From contig NZ_JASBRB010000010.1 of assembly GCF_029960665.1 (NCBI RefSeq), positions 1 through 64,000 of the forward strand: DNA of 64,000 bases, in the 5' to 3' direction. Source of the DNA: Pseudarthrobacter sp. AL07 (GTDB taxonomy: Bacteria; Actinomycetota; Actinomycetes; Actinomycetales; Micrococcaceae). Shown one piece after another: positions 1 to 9,419 of this stretch. The notes under the pieces were generated by a model. The model was not told the origin of the DNA and ran no database searches. It was given only the letters and a program-made list of their open reading frames with translations. Position numbers and translations under genes: made by a program. Position 1 is the stretch's first letter. Each line of letters starts with the position of its first letter.

Positions 1-3
1 CAC

Positions 4-39
4 GTGTTGGGGGGTTCTCCCACGTTAACCACCCAACAC
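4..39. terminator. Terminator-like hairpin at the window edge
   Basis: A 13-bp stem with one mismatch (arms 4-16 and 27-39, 10-nt loop) has the shape of a transcription terminator for a unit lying outside the window to the left. There is no clear U-tract, so the role is inferred from stem length and position only. Confidence 0.4.
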
Positions 40-296
40 CAAAAACCACCCAACCGGGACCACAAACCCGTCCAGGGAACGCCGCAGAAACTGTGCGGGC
101 GGCCGCTGGGAGTGTGAACATTCCCACGACGGCGGCCTGGAGCCGGATCCATGTCATCTGTCGGTGGGCTCTCGCCTAGAATTGACTGAGATGTACGGAC
201 TTCGAAGCGCTTGATTTCGGGTTGCGTAGGATAACGAAACACGGAACGAGCGGCTGCGATTGCGCCAGTGGTCGGCTCATAACAGGAGGAATCCCC
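40..296. other. Intergenic region before the first gene; no gene seen
   Basis: No plausible protein or RNA gene is visible. A short inverted repeat TGGGA/TCCCA lies near 109-127. TANNNT-type boxes (TAGAAT at 175-180, TAGGAT at 226-231) are possible -10 elements for the downstream gene, but neither has a convincing -35 partner. A strong Shine-Dalgarno, AGGAGGA at 284-290, ends the region and fixes the start of the first gene at 297. Confidence 0.5.
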
Positions 297-2066
297 ATGG
301 CTGAGCACAACGGCGGCAACCGCGGCGGTAACGACCGCGGTCCTTTCCGCGGCAACAACAATTCCGGCGGCGATCCGCGTGGATTCCGTTCCCGGGAAGA
401 CCGTAACTCCGAGTCTCCGAAGCGTGCGCCTGGTTCCGGTGAGCGTAAGCCCTTTAGCGGTGGCGGGGAGCGTAAGCCTTACGGCGACCGCGACAACAAG
501 TCCTTTGGTGATCGTCCGCGTCGTGAGGGTGACGGTGAGCGTCGTACCTTCGGTGGTGGTGAGCGTAAGCCGTTCAGTGGTGGCGGGGAGCGTAAGCCTT
601 ACGGCGACCGCGACAACAAGTCCTTTGGCGATCGTCCGCGTCGTGAGGGTGACGGCGAACGCCGTGGATTCTCCGGTGGCGGTGAGCGCAAGCCTTACGG
701 CGACCGCGACAACAAGTCCTTTGGCGATCGTCCCCGCCGTGAGGGTGACGGCGAACGTCGTGGATTCTCCGGCAGCGGCGACCGTAAGCCGTTCAGTGGT
801 GGCGGCGACCGTAAGCCATACGGCGACCGCGACAACAAGTCCTTTGGCGATCGTCCCCGCCGTGAGGGTGACGGCGAACGCCGTGGATTCTCCGGCAGCG
901 ACAACCGCAAACCGTTCGGCGACCGCCAGGACCGTGCCCCACGCAGCTTCGACCGTGGAGACTCCGGCCCCCGCCAGTTCGGCGGGGAACGTGCCGAAGA
1001 CCGCCCGGCCCGTGTACCCAACGCGCGCGATCTTCGCAGCGCCAACCGCCCGGACCGCGAGCGTTCGCCGGAAATCGATGAGGATGTCACAGGCAAGGAG
1101 CTCGACCGCGCTACGCAGCATCAGATCAAGACCCTTGAGGACAAGAGCGCTGAGTGGGTGGCCCGACACCTGGTAATGGCCGGACGCCTGATCGACGAAG
1201 AGCCCGAGCTGGCCTTCCAGCACGCCCTCGCCGCGAGCCGGCGTGGTGGCCGCCTGGCTGCCGTCCGTGAAGCCGTCGGCCTGACCGCTTATGCGGCAGG
1301 ACACTACGGCGAAGCACTGCGCGAATTCCGGACCTACCGCCGCATCAGCGGTTCGAACGTGCACCTGCCCGTGATGGCAGACTGCGAGCGCGGACTGGGC
1401 CGGCCTGACCGCGCCCTCGACGTAGTGCGGTCCGAGGAAGCCAACGATCTGGATGCGCCCGGCAAAGTCGAGCTGGCCATCGTTGCTGCCGGGGCACGGT
1501 CTGACCTTGGCCAGTTGGACGCTGCCGTGGCGGAACTTGAAATTGCCCAGTTGGACATCAACCGTGCGTTCTCCTACAGCCCGAGGCTCTTCCGGGCCTA
1601 CGCAAACGCCCTGGCCGCGGTCGGTCGCGAAGATGAGGCAGCAAAATGGCAGAGGCAGGCCGTCGTGGCTGAAAATGCCTTGGGTATTGGTGCCGATGAG
1701 GAACCGGACATCGTGGACCTGGGCTGGGACGAGGAAGAGGAAGCCCGCGAGGAAGCACAGCGCCGGCGCCTGTTGGAGCGCGCTGCCGCAAGTCCCGAGG
1801 CAAGTGCCTCCACGCCTGCTGCCCGCTCCCAGGTCGCCGCGGACAAGACTGTCGTTGAGACCGCCGGCGTTGATGAAGCCATCGACGACGTGGAATCGGA
1901 TTTTTTCGAGTCCGATGACGCCGAGTCTGACGAGGATTCCGTCGAAGCAGACGAGCTGGAAGCCGGTGACGCCAAGCAGGATGAAGAAGAGCGTGACGCC
2001 GAGCCCACCGACGCAGACGACAGCACCAACGGCAGCGATGCCCACTCTGATGGACGGGACAACTAG
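297..2066 (+). CDS. TPR-domain protein with repetitive charged N-terminus and acidic tail
   Basis: Protein of 589 aa in three zones. Residues 1 to about 260 are low-complexity, rich in G, R, D, E and K, and hold four copies of a block built around GDRDNKSFGDRPRREGDGER. Residues about 265-465 are alanine-rich helical repeats of TPR type (for example AGHYGEALREF and LGQLDAAVAEL). About 120 terminal residues are strongly acidic. The ATG at 297 is preferred over an in-frame codon at 222 because AGGAGGA sits 6 nt upstream. The helical part suggests a protein-protein interaction scaffold and the basic/acidic repeats suggest RNA or polyanion contact, but both roles are inference. Related proteins occur at this locus, before a HAD phosphatase and tlyA-nadK-recN, in other actinobacteria. 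No enzymatic motif is seen. Confidence 0.8.
   Translation: MAEHNGGNRGGNDRGPFRGNNNSGGDPRGFRSREDRNSESPKRAPGSGERKPFSGGGERKPYGDRDNKSFGDRPRREGDGERRTFGGGERKPFSGGGERKPYGDRDNKSFGDRPRREGDGERRGFSGGGERKPYGDRDNKSFGDRPRREGDGERRGFSGSGDRKPFSGGGDRKPYGDRDNKSFGDRPRREGDGERRGFSGSDNRKPFGDRQDRAPRSFDRGDSGPRQFGGERAEDRPARVPNARDLRSANRPDRERSPEIDEDVTGKELDRATQHQIKTLEDKSAEWVARHLVMAGRLIDEEPELAFQHALAASRRGGRLAAVREAVGLTAYAAGHYGEALREFRTYRRISGSNVHLPVMADCERGLGRPDRALDVVRSEEANDLDAPGKVELAIVAAGARSDLGQLDAAVAELEIAQLDINRAFSYSPRLFRAYANALAAVGREDEAAKWQRQAVVAENALGIGADEEPDIVDLGWDEEEEAREEAQRRRLLERAAASPEASASTPAARSQVAADKTVVETAGVDEAIDDVESDFFESDDAESDEDSVEADELEAGDAKQDEEERDAEPTDADDSTNGSDAHSDGRDN
478..900 (+). repeat. In-frame tandem repeats inside the first gene
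   Basis: Four near-identical copies of a DNA block beginning ACGGCGACCGCGACAACAAG start at 481, 601, 697 and 820, giving periods of 120, 96 and 123 bp. All are multiples of three, so copy number can change without breaking the reading frame. Copies differ mostly at third codon positions. Confidence 0.9.
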
Positions 2067-2071
2067 CAGCT

Positions 2072-3061
2072 ATGACTGAAATTCCACTGATTTCCCTGTT
2101 CGACGCCCTTTTGGCGGACCTGGACGGTGTGGTCTACACCGGACAGCACGCCATCCCCGGCGCCGTGGACTCGCTACGGCAACTGGAAGGTTTGGGCATT
2201 GGCCTCGGCTATGTCACCAACAATGCTTCCCGCACTCCGGCGCAGGTGGCGGCGCATCTCCGTGAACTGGGTGCGCCGGCCGACGACGAGCAGGTGGTCA
2301 GTTCCTCGCAAGCCGCGGCAGAACTCCTGGCATCGCTCGTCGCCCCCGGCGCTCGGGTGCTGATCACCGGCAGCCCCGCTCTGGCACAGGAAATCGAGCT
2401 CGTGGGACTCACTCCTGTCTACAGCCAGGACGAGAATCCGGTCGCCGTGGTCCAGGGATTCAATCCCGGGATCGGCTGGAAGGATCTGGCCGAGGCATCG
2501 TTCGTCGTGTCGGCCGGAGCCCTGTGGATCGCTACCAACACCGATATGTCCATTCCGCAGGCTCGCGGCATGGCCCCGGGAAACGGCACGATGGTGGCAG
2601 CCGTGGCCGCCGCTACCGGACTGACTCCGAAGGTTGCCGGCAAGCCGGAGGCTCCGCTGTTCCACGCCGCCGCCAAACGGCTCGCGGCTGACCGCCCGCT
2701 GGTGGTGGGGGACCGCCTGGACACGGACATTCTCGGCGGCAACAACGCCGGGTTTGCCACGGTGGCGGTGCTGACCGGCGTCGACACCACGGCCAGCATC
2801 CTGGCCGCACGTACGGCCGAGCGTCCGGACTACATCATCAATTCCCTCAGCGACCTCCACCGTCCCTACCCGGCCGTGAACCAGACTGACGGCACACACC
2901 GCTGCGGGGCGTCAGCCGCGCGGGTCAGCGGTGACACGGTCCAGATCAGCGGCAGCGAGAGCGACCTGGATTCGTGGCGGGCCGCTTGCGCCGCCTGGTG
3001 GACTGCGGTTCCTGACGCCGCGCGGCCCACCGAGCCCAAACTCGAGTGGCGCGATCATTAG
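2072..3061 (+). CDS. HAD-superfamily (class IIA) phosphatase
   Basis: 329-aa soluble enzyme of the NagD/4-nitrophenylphosphatase type. HAD motif I is DLDGVVYTG (nucleophile Asp16 and acid Asp18), and motif III/IV is GDRLDTDILGG near residue 212, which supplies the Mg-binding acids. The segment between them, including ATNTDMSIPQARGMAPGNG, matches the class IIA C2 cap. Substrate is not predictable; family members act on sugar phosphates, nucleotides or phosphoglycolate. It starts 6 nt after the TPR gene, so both are probably co-transcribed. About 70 C-terminal residues beyond the HAD fold (GDTVQISGSESDLDSWRAAC region) look like a small lineage-specific appendage. Confidence 0.88.
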   Translation: MTEIPLISLFDALLADLDGVVYTGQHAIPGAVDSLRQLEGLGIGLGYVTNNASRTPAQVAAHLRELGAPADDEQVVSSSQAAAELLASLVAPGARVLITGSPALAQEIELVGLTPVYSQDENPVAVVQGFNPGIGWKDLAEASFVVSAGALWIATNTDMSIPQARGMAPGNGTMVAAVAAATGLTPKVAGKPEAPLFHAAAKRLAADRPLVVGDRLDTDILGGNNAGFATVAVLTGVDTTASILAARTAERPDYIINSLSDLHRPYPAVNQTDGTHRCGASAARVSGDTVQISGSESDLDSWRAACAAWWTAVPDAARPTEPKLEWRDH

Positions 3062-3070
3062 ACTGGCCCG

Positions 3071-3301
3071 ATGACTGAGCTGAACGAAGCGCACCGTCCG
3101 GAAGCAGCCCAGCCAATGCCGGAATGGCCGGACACAGCTGCACCGGCAACCACCGATCCGTCCATTGCGGCCCTTGTGGCCGCACTGGGCGGCGTCGAAA
3201 AGTTGCCCGTATCGGAGCATGAAGCTGTTTACAGCGACCTCCACGATGCCTTGCTGCACGCGTTGAACGAAGAGGCCCCAAACGGCGAAGGAGCAGCTTG
3301 A
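3071..3301 (+). CDS. Small conserved hypothetical protein
   Basis: 76 aa, acidic, with no membrane segment or recognised domain. It lies between the HAD phosphatase and tlyA, 9 nt after the former, and its stop TGA (3299-3301) touches the start of tlyA. The tight packing and good actinobacterial codon use support a real gene. A TAGACT box (3059-3064) lies 6 nt before the ATG, so a leaderless transcript is possible in addition to read-through. Function unknown. Confidence 0.6.
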   Translation: MTELNEAHRPEAAQPMPEWPDTAAPATTDPSIAALVAALGGVEKLPVSEHEAVYSDLHDALLHALNEEAPNGEGAA

Positions 3302-3303
3302 GC

Positions 3304-4116
3304 ATGGCACGACTTGACCAGGCGCTCGTCGCCCGCGGCCTGGCCAGGTCCCGGACCCATGCTGCATCGCTGATTGCCGAAGGCAAGGTGAGCTCGGCCG
3401 GCCAGGTTCTGTCCAAGGCGTCACTCCAGGTCGACGACGGCAAGGACCTGTCGGTCGAGCACACGGTAGCGGACAGCTACGTCAGCCGGGCCGGGCACAA
3501 GCTGGCGGGCGCTTTGGACGTCTTCCCGGAGATTACGGTTGCGGGCAAAAGGTGCCTGGACGCCGGGGCCTCCACCGGCGGCTTCACCGAGGTGCTGCTG
3601 CGGCGCGGTGCGGCACACGTGGTGGCGGTCGACGTCGGCCATGACCAGCTGGTCGCGCAGCTCCGCGCCGATGACCGGGTAGCCGTTCATGAGGGCCTCA
3701 ACGTGCGGTACATGGCGCCGGCGGACATCGGCGGACAGGCCGAACTCACGGTGGCCGACCTCTCCTTCATCTCGCTGACCCTTGTGGTCCTGCCCCTGGC
3801 GCTGTGCACGCAGCCGGGCGGTGACCTGGTGCTGATGGTGAAGCCCCAGTTCGAGATCGGCAAGGACCGGCTGGGCCGCACCGGCGTGGTCACCTCCGAG
3901 CGCGAACGCCGGACGGCCGTGGAAAAAGTGGCCAATGCAGCGCTCGACGCCGGACTGGACTTACGCGGCTTAGCGGCCAGCCCGCTGCCGGGCCAGGACG
4001 GAAACGTCGAATACTTCCTGTGGATAAAGCGCAGGATGGCCCAAGAACTGCCTAAGATCGAAGAGCGCCTCGCAGCCATTGACGGTTTGCTGGGCCGAAT
4101 CTGGCCGAACCACTAG
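3304..4116 (+). CDS. tlyA: TlyA family rRNA 2'-O-methyltransferase
   Basis: 270 aa. An N-terminal S4 RNA-binding domain (about 1-62, MARLDQALVARGLARSR) is followed by an FtsJ-like Rossmann methyltransferase with the SAM-binding segment LDAGASTGGFTEVLL near residue 84 and VADLSFISL near 145. TlyA enzymes methylate ribose in 16S and 23S rRNA and thereby confer sensitivity to capreomycin-type drugs (family knowledge). An in-frame TTG at 3298 overlaps the upstream stop and is an alternative start; AAGGAG at 3288-3293 is spaced for either. The next gene, nadK, starts 14 nt after its stop. Confidence 0.93.
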   Translation: MARLDQALVARGLARSRTHAASLIAEGKVSSAGQVLSKASLQVDDGKDLSVEHTVADSYVSRAGHKLAGALDVFPEITVAGKRCLDAGASTGGFTEVLLRRGAAHVVAVDVGHDQLVAQLRADDRVAVHEGLNVRYMAPADIGGQAELTVADLSFISLTLVVLPLALCTQPGGDLVLMVKPQFEIGKDRLGRTGVVTSERERRTAVEKVANAALDAGLDLRGLAASPLPGQDGNVEYFLWIKRRMAQELPKIEERLAAIDGLLGRIWPNH

Positions 4117-4129
4117 AAAGCGGAACCCG

Positions 4130-5155
4130 ATGAGCAGGCGAGTACTTGTCCTTGCCCACACTGGCCGCGAGGAATCACTGAAGGCCGCTTGGGAAGCCTG
4201 CGCCCAACTGCATGACTCCGGCATTGTCCCGGTCATGCAGGAGTCTGAACTTCGTGACATGGAAAGATTCTTCGGGCAACTTACCCGGCCGGTGGAGATC
4301 CTGCACGACCACGTACAGTTGCCGGACGTTGAGCTGGTGATGGTCCTGGGCGGTGACGGCACCATCCTGCGCGCCGCAGAGCTGGTGCGCGAGGTGGACG
4401 TTCCCTTGTTGGGCGTCAACCTTGGCCACGTCGGCTTCCTGGCCGAAAGCGAGCGGGCGGACCTGGCGCAAACGGTGGAGTGGATTGCCCGCCGCGACTA
4501 TACGGTGGAAGAACGCATGACCATCGACGTCCAGGTCTGGGTCCGCGGCCAGAAAATCTGGCACACCTGGGCCCTGAATGAGGCCGCGATCGAAAAAGGC
4601 AACCGCGAACGCATGATCGAGGTGGTGACCGAAGTGGACGAGCGTCCGCTGACTTCCTTCGGCTGCGACGGTGTGGTGGTGGCCACCCCCACAGGATCCA
4701 CCGCGTACGCGTTCTCCGCCGGCGGGCCCGTCGTCTGGCCGGAGGTTGAGGCACTGGTGATCGTGCCCATCAGCGCCCACGCGCTCTTCGCTAAACCGCT
4801 GGTGGTATCGCCTCGGTCCCGGCTGGCCGTGGAAGTCCTCACCCGCACCGGTGCCCAGGGCGTGCTCTGGTGTGATGGCCGGCGTTCCGTGGATTTGCCG
4901 CCCGGCGCCCGCATTGAAGTGACTAAGTCCGCCACGCCGGTCCGGCTGGCCAGGACGCACCAGACGCCTTTTTCAGCGCGACTGGTCCGCAAATTTGAAC
5001 TTCCCATCCATGGCTGGCGCGGGCCCGTGCCGCAGTCGGAGACCATCCACACCGGACCCATTCCGATCGTCCGGACGCCGCGGCCCATGCCGCCGCTCCA
5101 GCTTGCCTCCGGCGACCAGCCGGAGGACGAAACCGATTCCGCGACCGCAAAGTGA
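4130..5155 (+). CDS. nadK: NAD kinase
   Basis: 341 aa. Phosphorylates NAD to NADP with ATP or polyphosphate in the cytosol. The diagnostic GGDGTILRAAEL lies near residue 74, followed by NLGHVGFLAE near 97, and the NAD-binding GCDGVVVATPTGSTAYAFSAGG near 180. The start at 4130 (MSRRVLVLAHTGREE) is chosen over an ORF extension to 4079, which would overlap tlyA. About 60 C-terminal residues rich in proline and arginine extend past the usual core. Synteny tlyA-nadK-recN is widespread in actinobacteria and firmicutes. Confidence 0.95.
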   Translation: MSRRVLVLAHTGREESLKAAWEACAQLHDSGIVPVMQESELRDMERFFGQLTRPVEILHDHVQLPDVELVMVLGGDGTILRAAELVREVDVPLLGVNLGHVGFLAESERADLAQTVEWIARRDYTVEERMTIDVQVWVRGQKIWHTWALNEAAIEKGNRERMIEVVTEVDERPLTSFGCDGVVVATPTGSTAYAFSAGGPVVWPEVEALVIVPISAHALFAKPLVVSPRSRLAVEVLTRTGAQGVLWCDGRRSVDLPPGARIEVTKSATPVRLARTHQTPFSARLVRKFELPIHGWRGPVPQSETIHTGPIPIVRTPRPMPPLQLASGDQPEDETDSATAK

Positions 5156-5158
5156 ACC

Positions 5159-6898
5159 ATGCTTGAAGAACTGAGAATCCGCGATCTGGGCGTCATCACC
5201 GATGCCACGCTGCCGCTGGGCCCCGGGCTGAGCGTCGTTACAGGCGAAACCGGTGCCGGCAAAACGATGGTGGTCACCGCCGTCGGCCTCCTGCTCGGGG
5301 CGCGGTCCGATGCCGGGGCGGTCCGGAGCGGCGCGAAGAGCGCCACTGCGGAGGCTGTCCTCAAGCTTGACGCCGGGCATCCGGCGATTGCCCGGGCCGT
5401 GGAAGCGGGTGCCGACGTGGAGGAATTCGACGGCGGCACCGAGCTCATCCTTGCGCGTCGCCTCGGTGCCGACGGGCGCAGCCGGGCCTTCCTGGGCGGG
5501 CGGGCAGCCCCGGTGGGCGTCCTCGCGGAGATCGGAGAAACCCTCGTAGTGGTCCACGGCCAGTCGGACCAGATCAGGCTGAAAGGCGCAGCCGCCCAGC
5601 GCGGCGCGCTGGACAAATTTGCCGGCGATGCGCTGGCGGGCCCTATGACCTCCTACCAATCGCTCTACAGCCATTGGAAGGCCAGCCAGGCGGAGCTGGA
5701 AACTCTGCGCAGCGCCGCCCGCGACAGGCTCCGCGAGGCCGAATCGCTGGAAGTTGCCCTGGCCGAAATCAGCACCGTGGATCCGCAGCCGGGGGAGGAC
5801 GAGTCTCTCAAAGCCGAGGCCGTGAAACTGGCCAACGTCGAAGAGCTCAGGATTGCCGCGAACACGGCGCACCAGGCGCTCATCGCGGAGGACTACGGTG
5901 ACTCAGGTGATGCCACCACCCTCGTGGACGTGGCGAAAAGAACCCTGGAGCACGTGGCCGAGCACGACGCCGAGCTGGGGTCCGCCGCAACGCGGTTGGC
6001 CGAAGTGGGCTTTCTGCTCAACGACATCGCTACGGAGCTGGCCAGCTACCAGGCCGGCCTGGACTCGGAGGGCCCCGAACGCCTGGCCGAGATCGAGGAT
6101 CGGCGGTCCGCCCTGGCCACCCTGGTCCGCAAGTATGCCCCCAGCATCGACGAAGTCCTGGTGTGGGCGGAAAATGCCCGGGTCCGTTTCGACGAGCTGC
6201 AGGACGACTCCACCAGGATCGAAGCCCTGGATGCCGACGTGGTCCGGACCGAAGCGGAACTGCAGAAGCAGGCAGCCGCCGTCAGCAAAATCCGGGCCAA
6301 GGCTGCCAGGGAGCTGTCCGCCCGGGTCAGCGCGGAGCTGAAGGCACTCGCCATGGCCGACGCCACCCTGGTCATCACCCGTGAGGCGGCCGGTCAGTTG
6401 ACACAGCATGGAGCGGACGAGATTACGTTCCTCCTCCAGCCGCACTCCGGAGCCCCGGCCCGTCCGCTGGGCAAGGGCGCCTCCGGCGGCGAACTGTCCC
6501 GCGTGATGCTGGCCATCGAAGTGGTGCTGGCCGCAGTGGATCCGGTGCCCACTTTTGTGTTCGATGAGGTGGACGCCGGCGTCGGCGGGCGCGCCGCCGT
6601 CGAGATCGGACGCCGGCTGGCCATGCTGGCACAGCACGTGCAGGTCCTGGTGGTCACGCACCTGCCGCAGGTGGCAGCCTTCGCGGACCAGCACATCACC
6701 GTCACCAAGACATCCGTCAGAGGGGCCGACGGCGGCACCGCCACCGGGTTCACGTCCAGTGATGTTCGCCTCCTCGACGGTCCCGAGCGCGTGCGGGAAC
6801 TCGCCCGGATGCTGGCCGGCCAGGAGGATTCAGAATCAGCCCAGGCACACGCCCAGGAGCTGCTGGACGACGCAAAACTGCTGCCGCAGCGGGCCTGA
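5159..6898 (+). CDS. recN: DNA repair protein RecN
   Basis: 579-aa SMC-like ATPase for double-strand break repair. Walker A is GETGAGKT near residue 30. The ABC signature GASGGELSRVM lies near 440, and Walker B TFVFDEVDAGVGG near 464. The middle (about 160-370) is charged, coiled-coil-forming sequence, as in all RecN proteins. It begins 3 nt after nadK, so the two are co-transcribed. No LexA-type operator is evident, as expected for an internal operon gene. Confidence 0.95.
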   Translation: MLEELRIRDLGVITDATLPLGPGLSVVTGETGAGKTMVVTAVGLLLGARSDAGAVRSGAKSATAEAVLKLDAGHPAIARAVEAGADVEEFDGGTELILARRLGADGRSRAFLGGRAAPVGVLAEIGETLVVVHGQSDQIRLKGAAAQRGALDKFAGDALAGPMTSYQSLYSHWKASQAELETLRSAARDRLREAESLEVALAEISTVDPQPGEDESLKAEAVKLANVEELRIAANTAHQALIAEDYGDSGDATTLVDVAKRTLEHVAEHDAELGSAATRLAEVGFLLNDIATELASYQAGLDSEGPERLAEIEDRRSALATLVRKYAPSIDEVLVWAENARVRFDELQDDSTRIEALDADVVRTEAELQKQAAAVSKIRAKAARELSARVSAELKALAMADATLVITREAAGQLTQHGADEITFLLQPHSGAPARPLGKGASGGELSRVMLAIEVVLAAVDPVPTFVFDEVDAGVGGRAAVEIGRRLAMLAQHVQVLVVTHLPQVAAFADQHITVTKTSVRGADGGTATGFTSSDVRLLDGPERVRELARMLAGQEDSESAQAHAQELLDDAKLLPQRA

Positions 6899-6985
6899 CC
6901 GCGGCTGCCCCTTGATCGGAGGGCGCCTTGCCCTGCACACTGGATCATTTGGGGAGACAGTTCCTGATCGGGAAAGGCTCAATTG

Positions 6986-8731
6986 ATGATAGGCTCGAAT
7001 TCCGTGGTGCAGCGATCAAATTCCCGTGTAAATTCCCGGTTCCCGGGCTCGTCCAAGACGACCAAACACATCTTCGTAACCGGTGGTGTGGCGTCCTCGC
7101 TCGGTAAGGGACTGACGGCTTCGAGCCTCGGTCACCTCCTGCGGGCACGCGGCCTGTCTGTAACTATGCAGAAGCTCGATCCTTACCTGAACGTGGATCC
7201 GGGCACGATGAACCCCTTCCAGCACGGCGAGGTCTTCGTCACTGACGACGGCGCCGAGACGGACCTGGACATAGGGCACTACGAGCGGTTCCTCGACGAA
7301 AACCTCGAGGGCTCAGCCAACGTGACCACCGGCCAGGTCTACTCCACGGTGATCGCCAAGGAACGCCGCGGCGAATACCTCGGCGACACCGTCCAGGTTA
7401 TCCCGCACATTACCGATGAGATCAAGCGGCGGATGCGGCTTCCGGCCGAAGGCAAAAACGCGCCGGACGTCATCATCACCGAAATCGGCGGCACCGTCGG
7501 CGACATCGAGTCGCAGCCCTTCCTCGAGTCGGCCCGCCAGGTCCGCCAGGACATCGGCCGCGGCAACGTCTTCTTCGTCCACGTCTCCCTGGTGCCCTAC
7601 ATCGGGCCCTCCCAGGAACTGAAGACCAAACCGACGCAGCACTCCGTGGCGGCCCTGCGCTCCATCGGCATCCAGCCCGAGGCAATCGTGATCCGCTCGG
7701 ACCGCGAAGTCCCCGAACCGATGCGCGCCAAAATCGGCCGCATGTGCGATGTCGATATCGAGGCAGTCATCGGATGCCCGGATGCCCCCAGCATCTACGA
7801 CATCCCCAAGACCCTGCACACCCAGGGACTGGACTCCTACATCGTCCGAGCCCTGGACCTGCCGTTCAAGGACGTTGACTGGACCAGCTGGGACAAGCTG
7901 CTCGAAGCAGTCCACAACCCCAAGCACCACGTGGAAATCGCGCTGGTGGGCAAGTACATCGACCTGCCGGACGCCTACCTGTCCGTGACCGAGGCCCTGC
8001 GTGCCGGCGGCTTCGCCAACGACACCAAGGTCAAGATCCGCTGGGTTCCCTCGGACGAATGCGAAACCCATGAAGGCGCCGTCGCTTCCCTCGATGGCGT
8101 GGACGCGATCTGCGTTCCCGGCGGCTTCGGCATCCGCGGCCTCGAAGGCAAGCTGGGCGCCCTGAAGTACGCCCGCGAAACCAGGCTTCCGGTCCTGGGC
8201 CTGTGCCTGGGCCTGCAGTGCATGGTGATCGAATATGCACGCAACGTGGTGGGTCTCGAAGGCGCTTCCTCGAGCGAGTTCGAACCGGATTCGAAATACC
8301 CGGTGATCGCCACCATGGAAGAGCAGCTGGACATCGTGGACGGCAAGGGCGATCTTGGCGGCACCATGCGCCTGGGCCTGTACGAAGCCAAGCTCGACGA
8401 CGGATCGGTCATCGCAGAAACCTACGGCAAGACCACGGTCAGCGAACGGCACCGGCACCGCTACGAGGTCAACAACAAGTACCGCGACCAGATCGCCGCC
8501 GAGGGCCTCGTGTTCTCCGGAACGTCGCCGGACGGGAAGCTCGTGGAATTTGTTGAACTGCCCCGCGAGGTCCACCCGTTCTACGTGGCAACCCAGGCAC
8601 ACCCCGAACTGAGCTCACGGCCCACGCGGCCGCACCCGCTCTTCGCCGGGCTCATCAAGGCCGCCCTGGACCACCAGAACGCACAGGACGCGCCGGCAGC
8701 CAAGCCGTTGCGTACGGTTGCCGCGAAATAG
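6986..8731 (+). CDS. pyrG: CTP synthase
   Basis: 581 aa. Makes CTP from UTP, ATP and glutamine. The N-terminal synthetase domain shows [16 protein letters not shown] and [18 protein letters not shown]. The C-terminal class I glutamine amidotransferase shows GLCLGLQ, with nucleophile Cys407, and [16 protein letters not shown] with the catalytic His-x-Glu. There is a 25-residue N-terminal extension rich in S, N and R before the conserved core, so the start is uncertain: TTG 6983, ATG 6986 or GTG 7003. A GGAAAGG at 6970-6976 favours the first two. The 87-bp gap after recN holds no obvious attenuator. Confidence 0.95.
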   Translation: MIGSNSVVQRSNSRVNSRFPGSSKTTKHIFVTGGVASSLGKGLTASSLGHLLRARGLSVTMQKLDPYLNVDPGTMNPFQHGEVFVTDDGAETDLDIGHYERFLDENLEGSANVTTGQVYSTVIAKERRGEYLGDTVQVIPHITDEIKRRMRLPAEGKNAPDVIITEIGGTVGDIESQPFLESARQVRQDIGRGNVFFVHVSLVPYIGPSQELKTKPTQHSVAALRSIGIQPEAIVIRSDREVPEPMRAKIGRMCDVDIEAVIGCPDAPSIYDIPKTLHTQGLDSYIVRALDLPFKDVDWTSWDKLLEAVHNPKHHVEIALVGKYIDLPDAYLSVTEALRAGGFANDTKVKIRWVPSDECETHEGAVASLDGVDAICVPGGFGIRGLEGKLGALKYARETRLPVLGLCLGLQCMVIEYARNVVGLEGASSSEFEPDSKYPVIATMEEQLDIVDGKGDLGGTMRLGLYEAKLDDGSVIAETYGKTTVSERHRHRYEVNNKYRDQIAAEGLVFSGTSPDGKLVEFVELPREVHPFYVATQAHPELSSRPTRPHPLFAGLIKAALDHQNAQDAPAAKPLRTVAAK

Positions 8732-8756
8732 AACCGAATAAGTAGAGGACGGCGCG

Positions 8757-9419
8757 ATGCCCGGCACACCTGAAACCCCCCAAGCTGCACGGCAGGTTTC
8801 GGATGCACCGAGCCCGCGCCGTCTTCTGTCTACGGAGATGGTCTACAAGGGCCGGATCTGGGATGTGGTCAGTGACAGCTTCCAGCTGAGCGAAACGGGG
8901 GAGTCCCTGACCCGTGACTACATCGACCACCCCGGCGCCGTGGCCGTCCTGCCGATGAACGACGCCGGCCAGGTCCTGCTGATCAAGCAGTACCGGCACC
9001 CCGTGGGCATGGACCTTTGGGAAATCCCCGCGGGCCTGCTGGACGTGGAAGGCGAAGACTTTGTGGTGGGCGCTGCCCGCGAGCTCGCCGAGGAAGCGGA
9101 CCTCGCAGCCGGCGAATGGAACGTCCTGGCGGACTTCTTCAATTCGCCTGGCTCCTCCAGTGAGGCCATCCGCATCTACCTCGCCCGGGACCTCACGGAA
9201 GTACCTCATCACGAACGCCACGAGCGGACCGATGAGGAGGCCGAGATTGAATTCCACTGGATCTCGTTGGAGGACGCCGTGGCCGCGGTCCTGGCGGGCA
9301 AGCTGCACAACCCATCCGCCGTCGTCGGAATCCTGGCAGCCGCCGCCGCGAAGGCTTCCGGCTTTGGCGGACTGCGTCCCGCGGATGCACCGTGGCCCGC
9401 GCACCCCAGCCAGCGTTGA
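8757..9419 (+). CDS. Nudix hydrolase, ADP-ribose pyrophosphatase type
   Basis: 220 aa. The Nudix box runs from [20 protein letters not shown] into EEADL near residue 95-120, with the metal-binding RELAEE intact. The box's usual glycine after the EE pair is replaced by alanine-aspartate (EEADL). The N-terminal beta strands ([16 protein letters not shown]) and position between pyrG and xerD match the actinobacterial ADP-ribose pyrophosphatase subgroup that recycles ADP-ribose to AMP and ribose 5-phosphate. Its stop overlaps the xerD start by one base, indicating translational coupling. Confidence 0.88.
   Translation: MPGTPETPQAARQVSDAPSPRRLLSTEMVYKGRIWDVVSDSFQLSETGESLTRDYIDHPGAVAVLPMNDAGQVLLIKQYRHPVGMDLWEIPAGLLDVEGEDFVVGAARELAEEADLAAGEWNVLADFFNSPGSSSEAIRIYLARDLTEVPHHERHERTDEEAEIEFHWISLEDAVAAVLAGKLHNPSAVVGILAAAAAKASGFGGLRPADAPWPAHPSQR

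Noticed and set aside
379..1176. Long plus-strand ORF overlapping the first gene in another frame (265 aa)
   Set aside because: It is created by the tandem repeats and lacks a ribosome site; the 297 frame has a strong Shine-Dalgarno and a recognisable TPR region.
7313..8602. 429-aa minus-strand ORF antisense to pyrG
   Set aside because: Shadow of GC-rich codon use; no domain, no start signal, and pyrG is certain.
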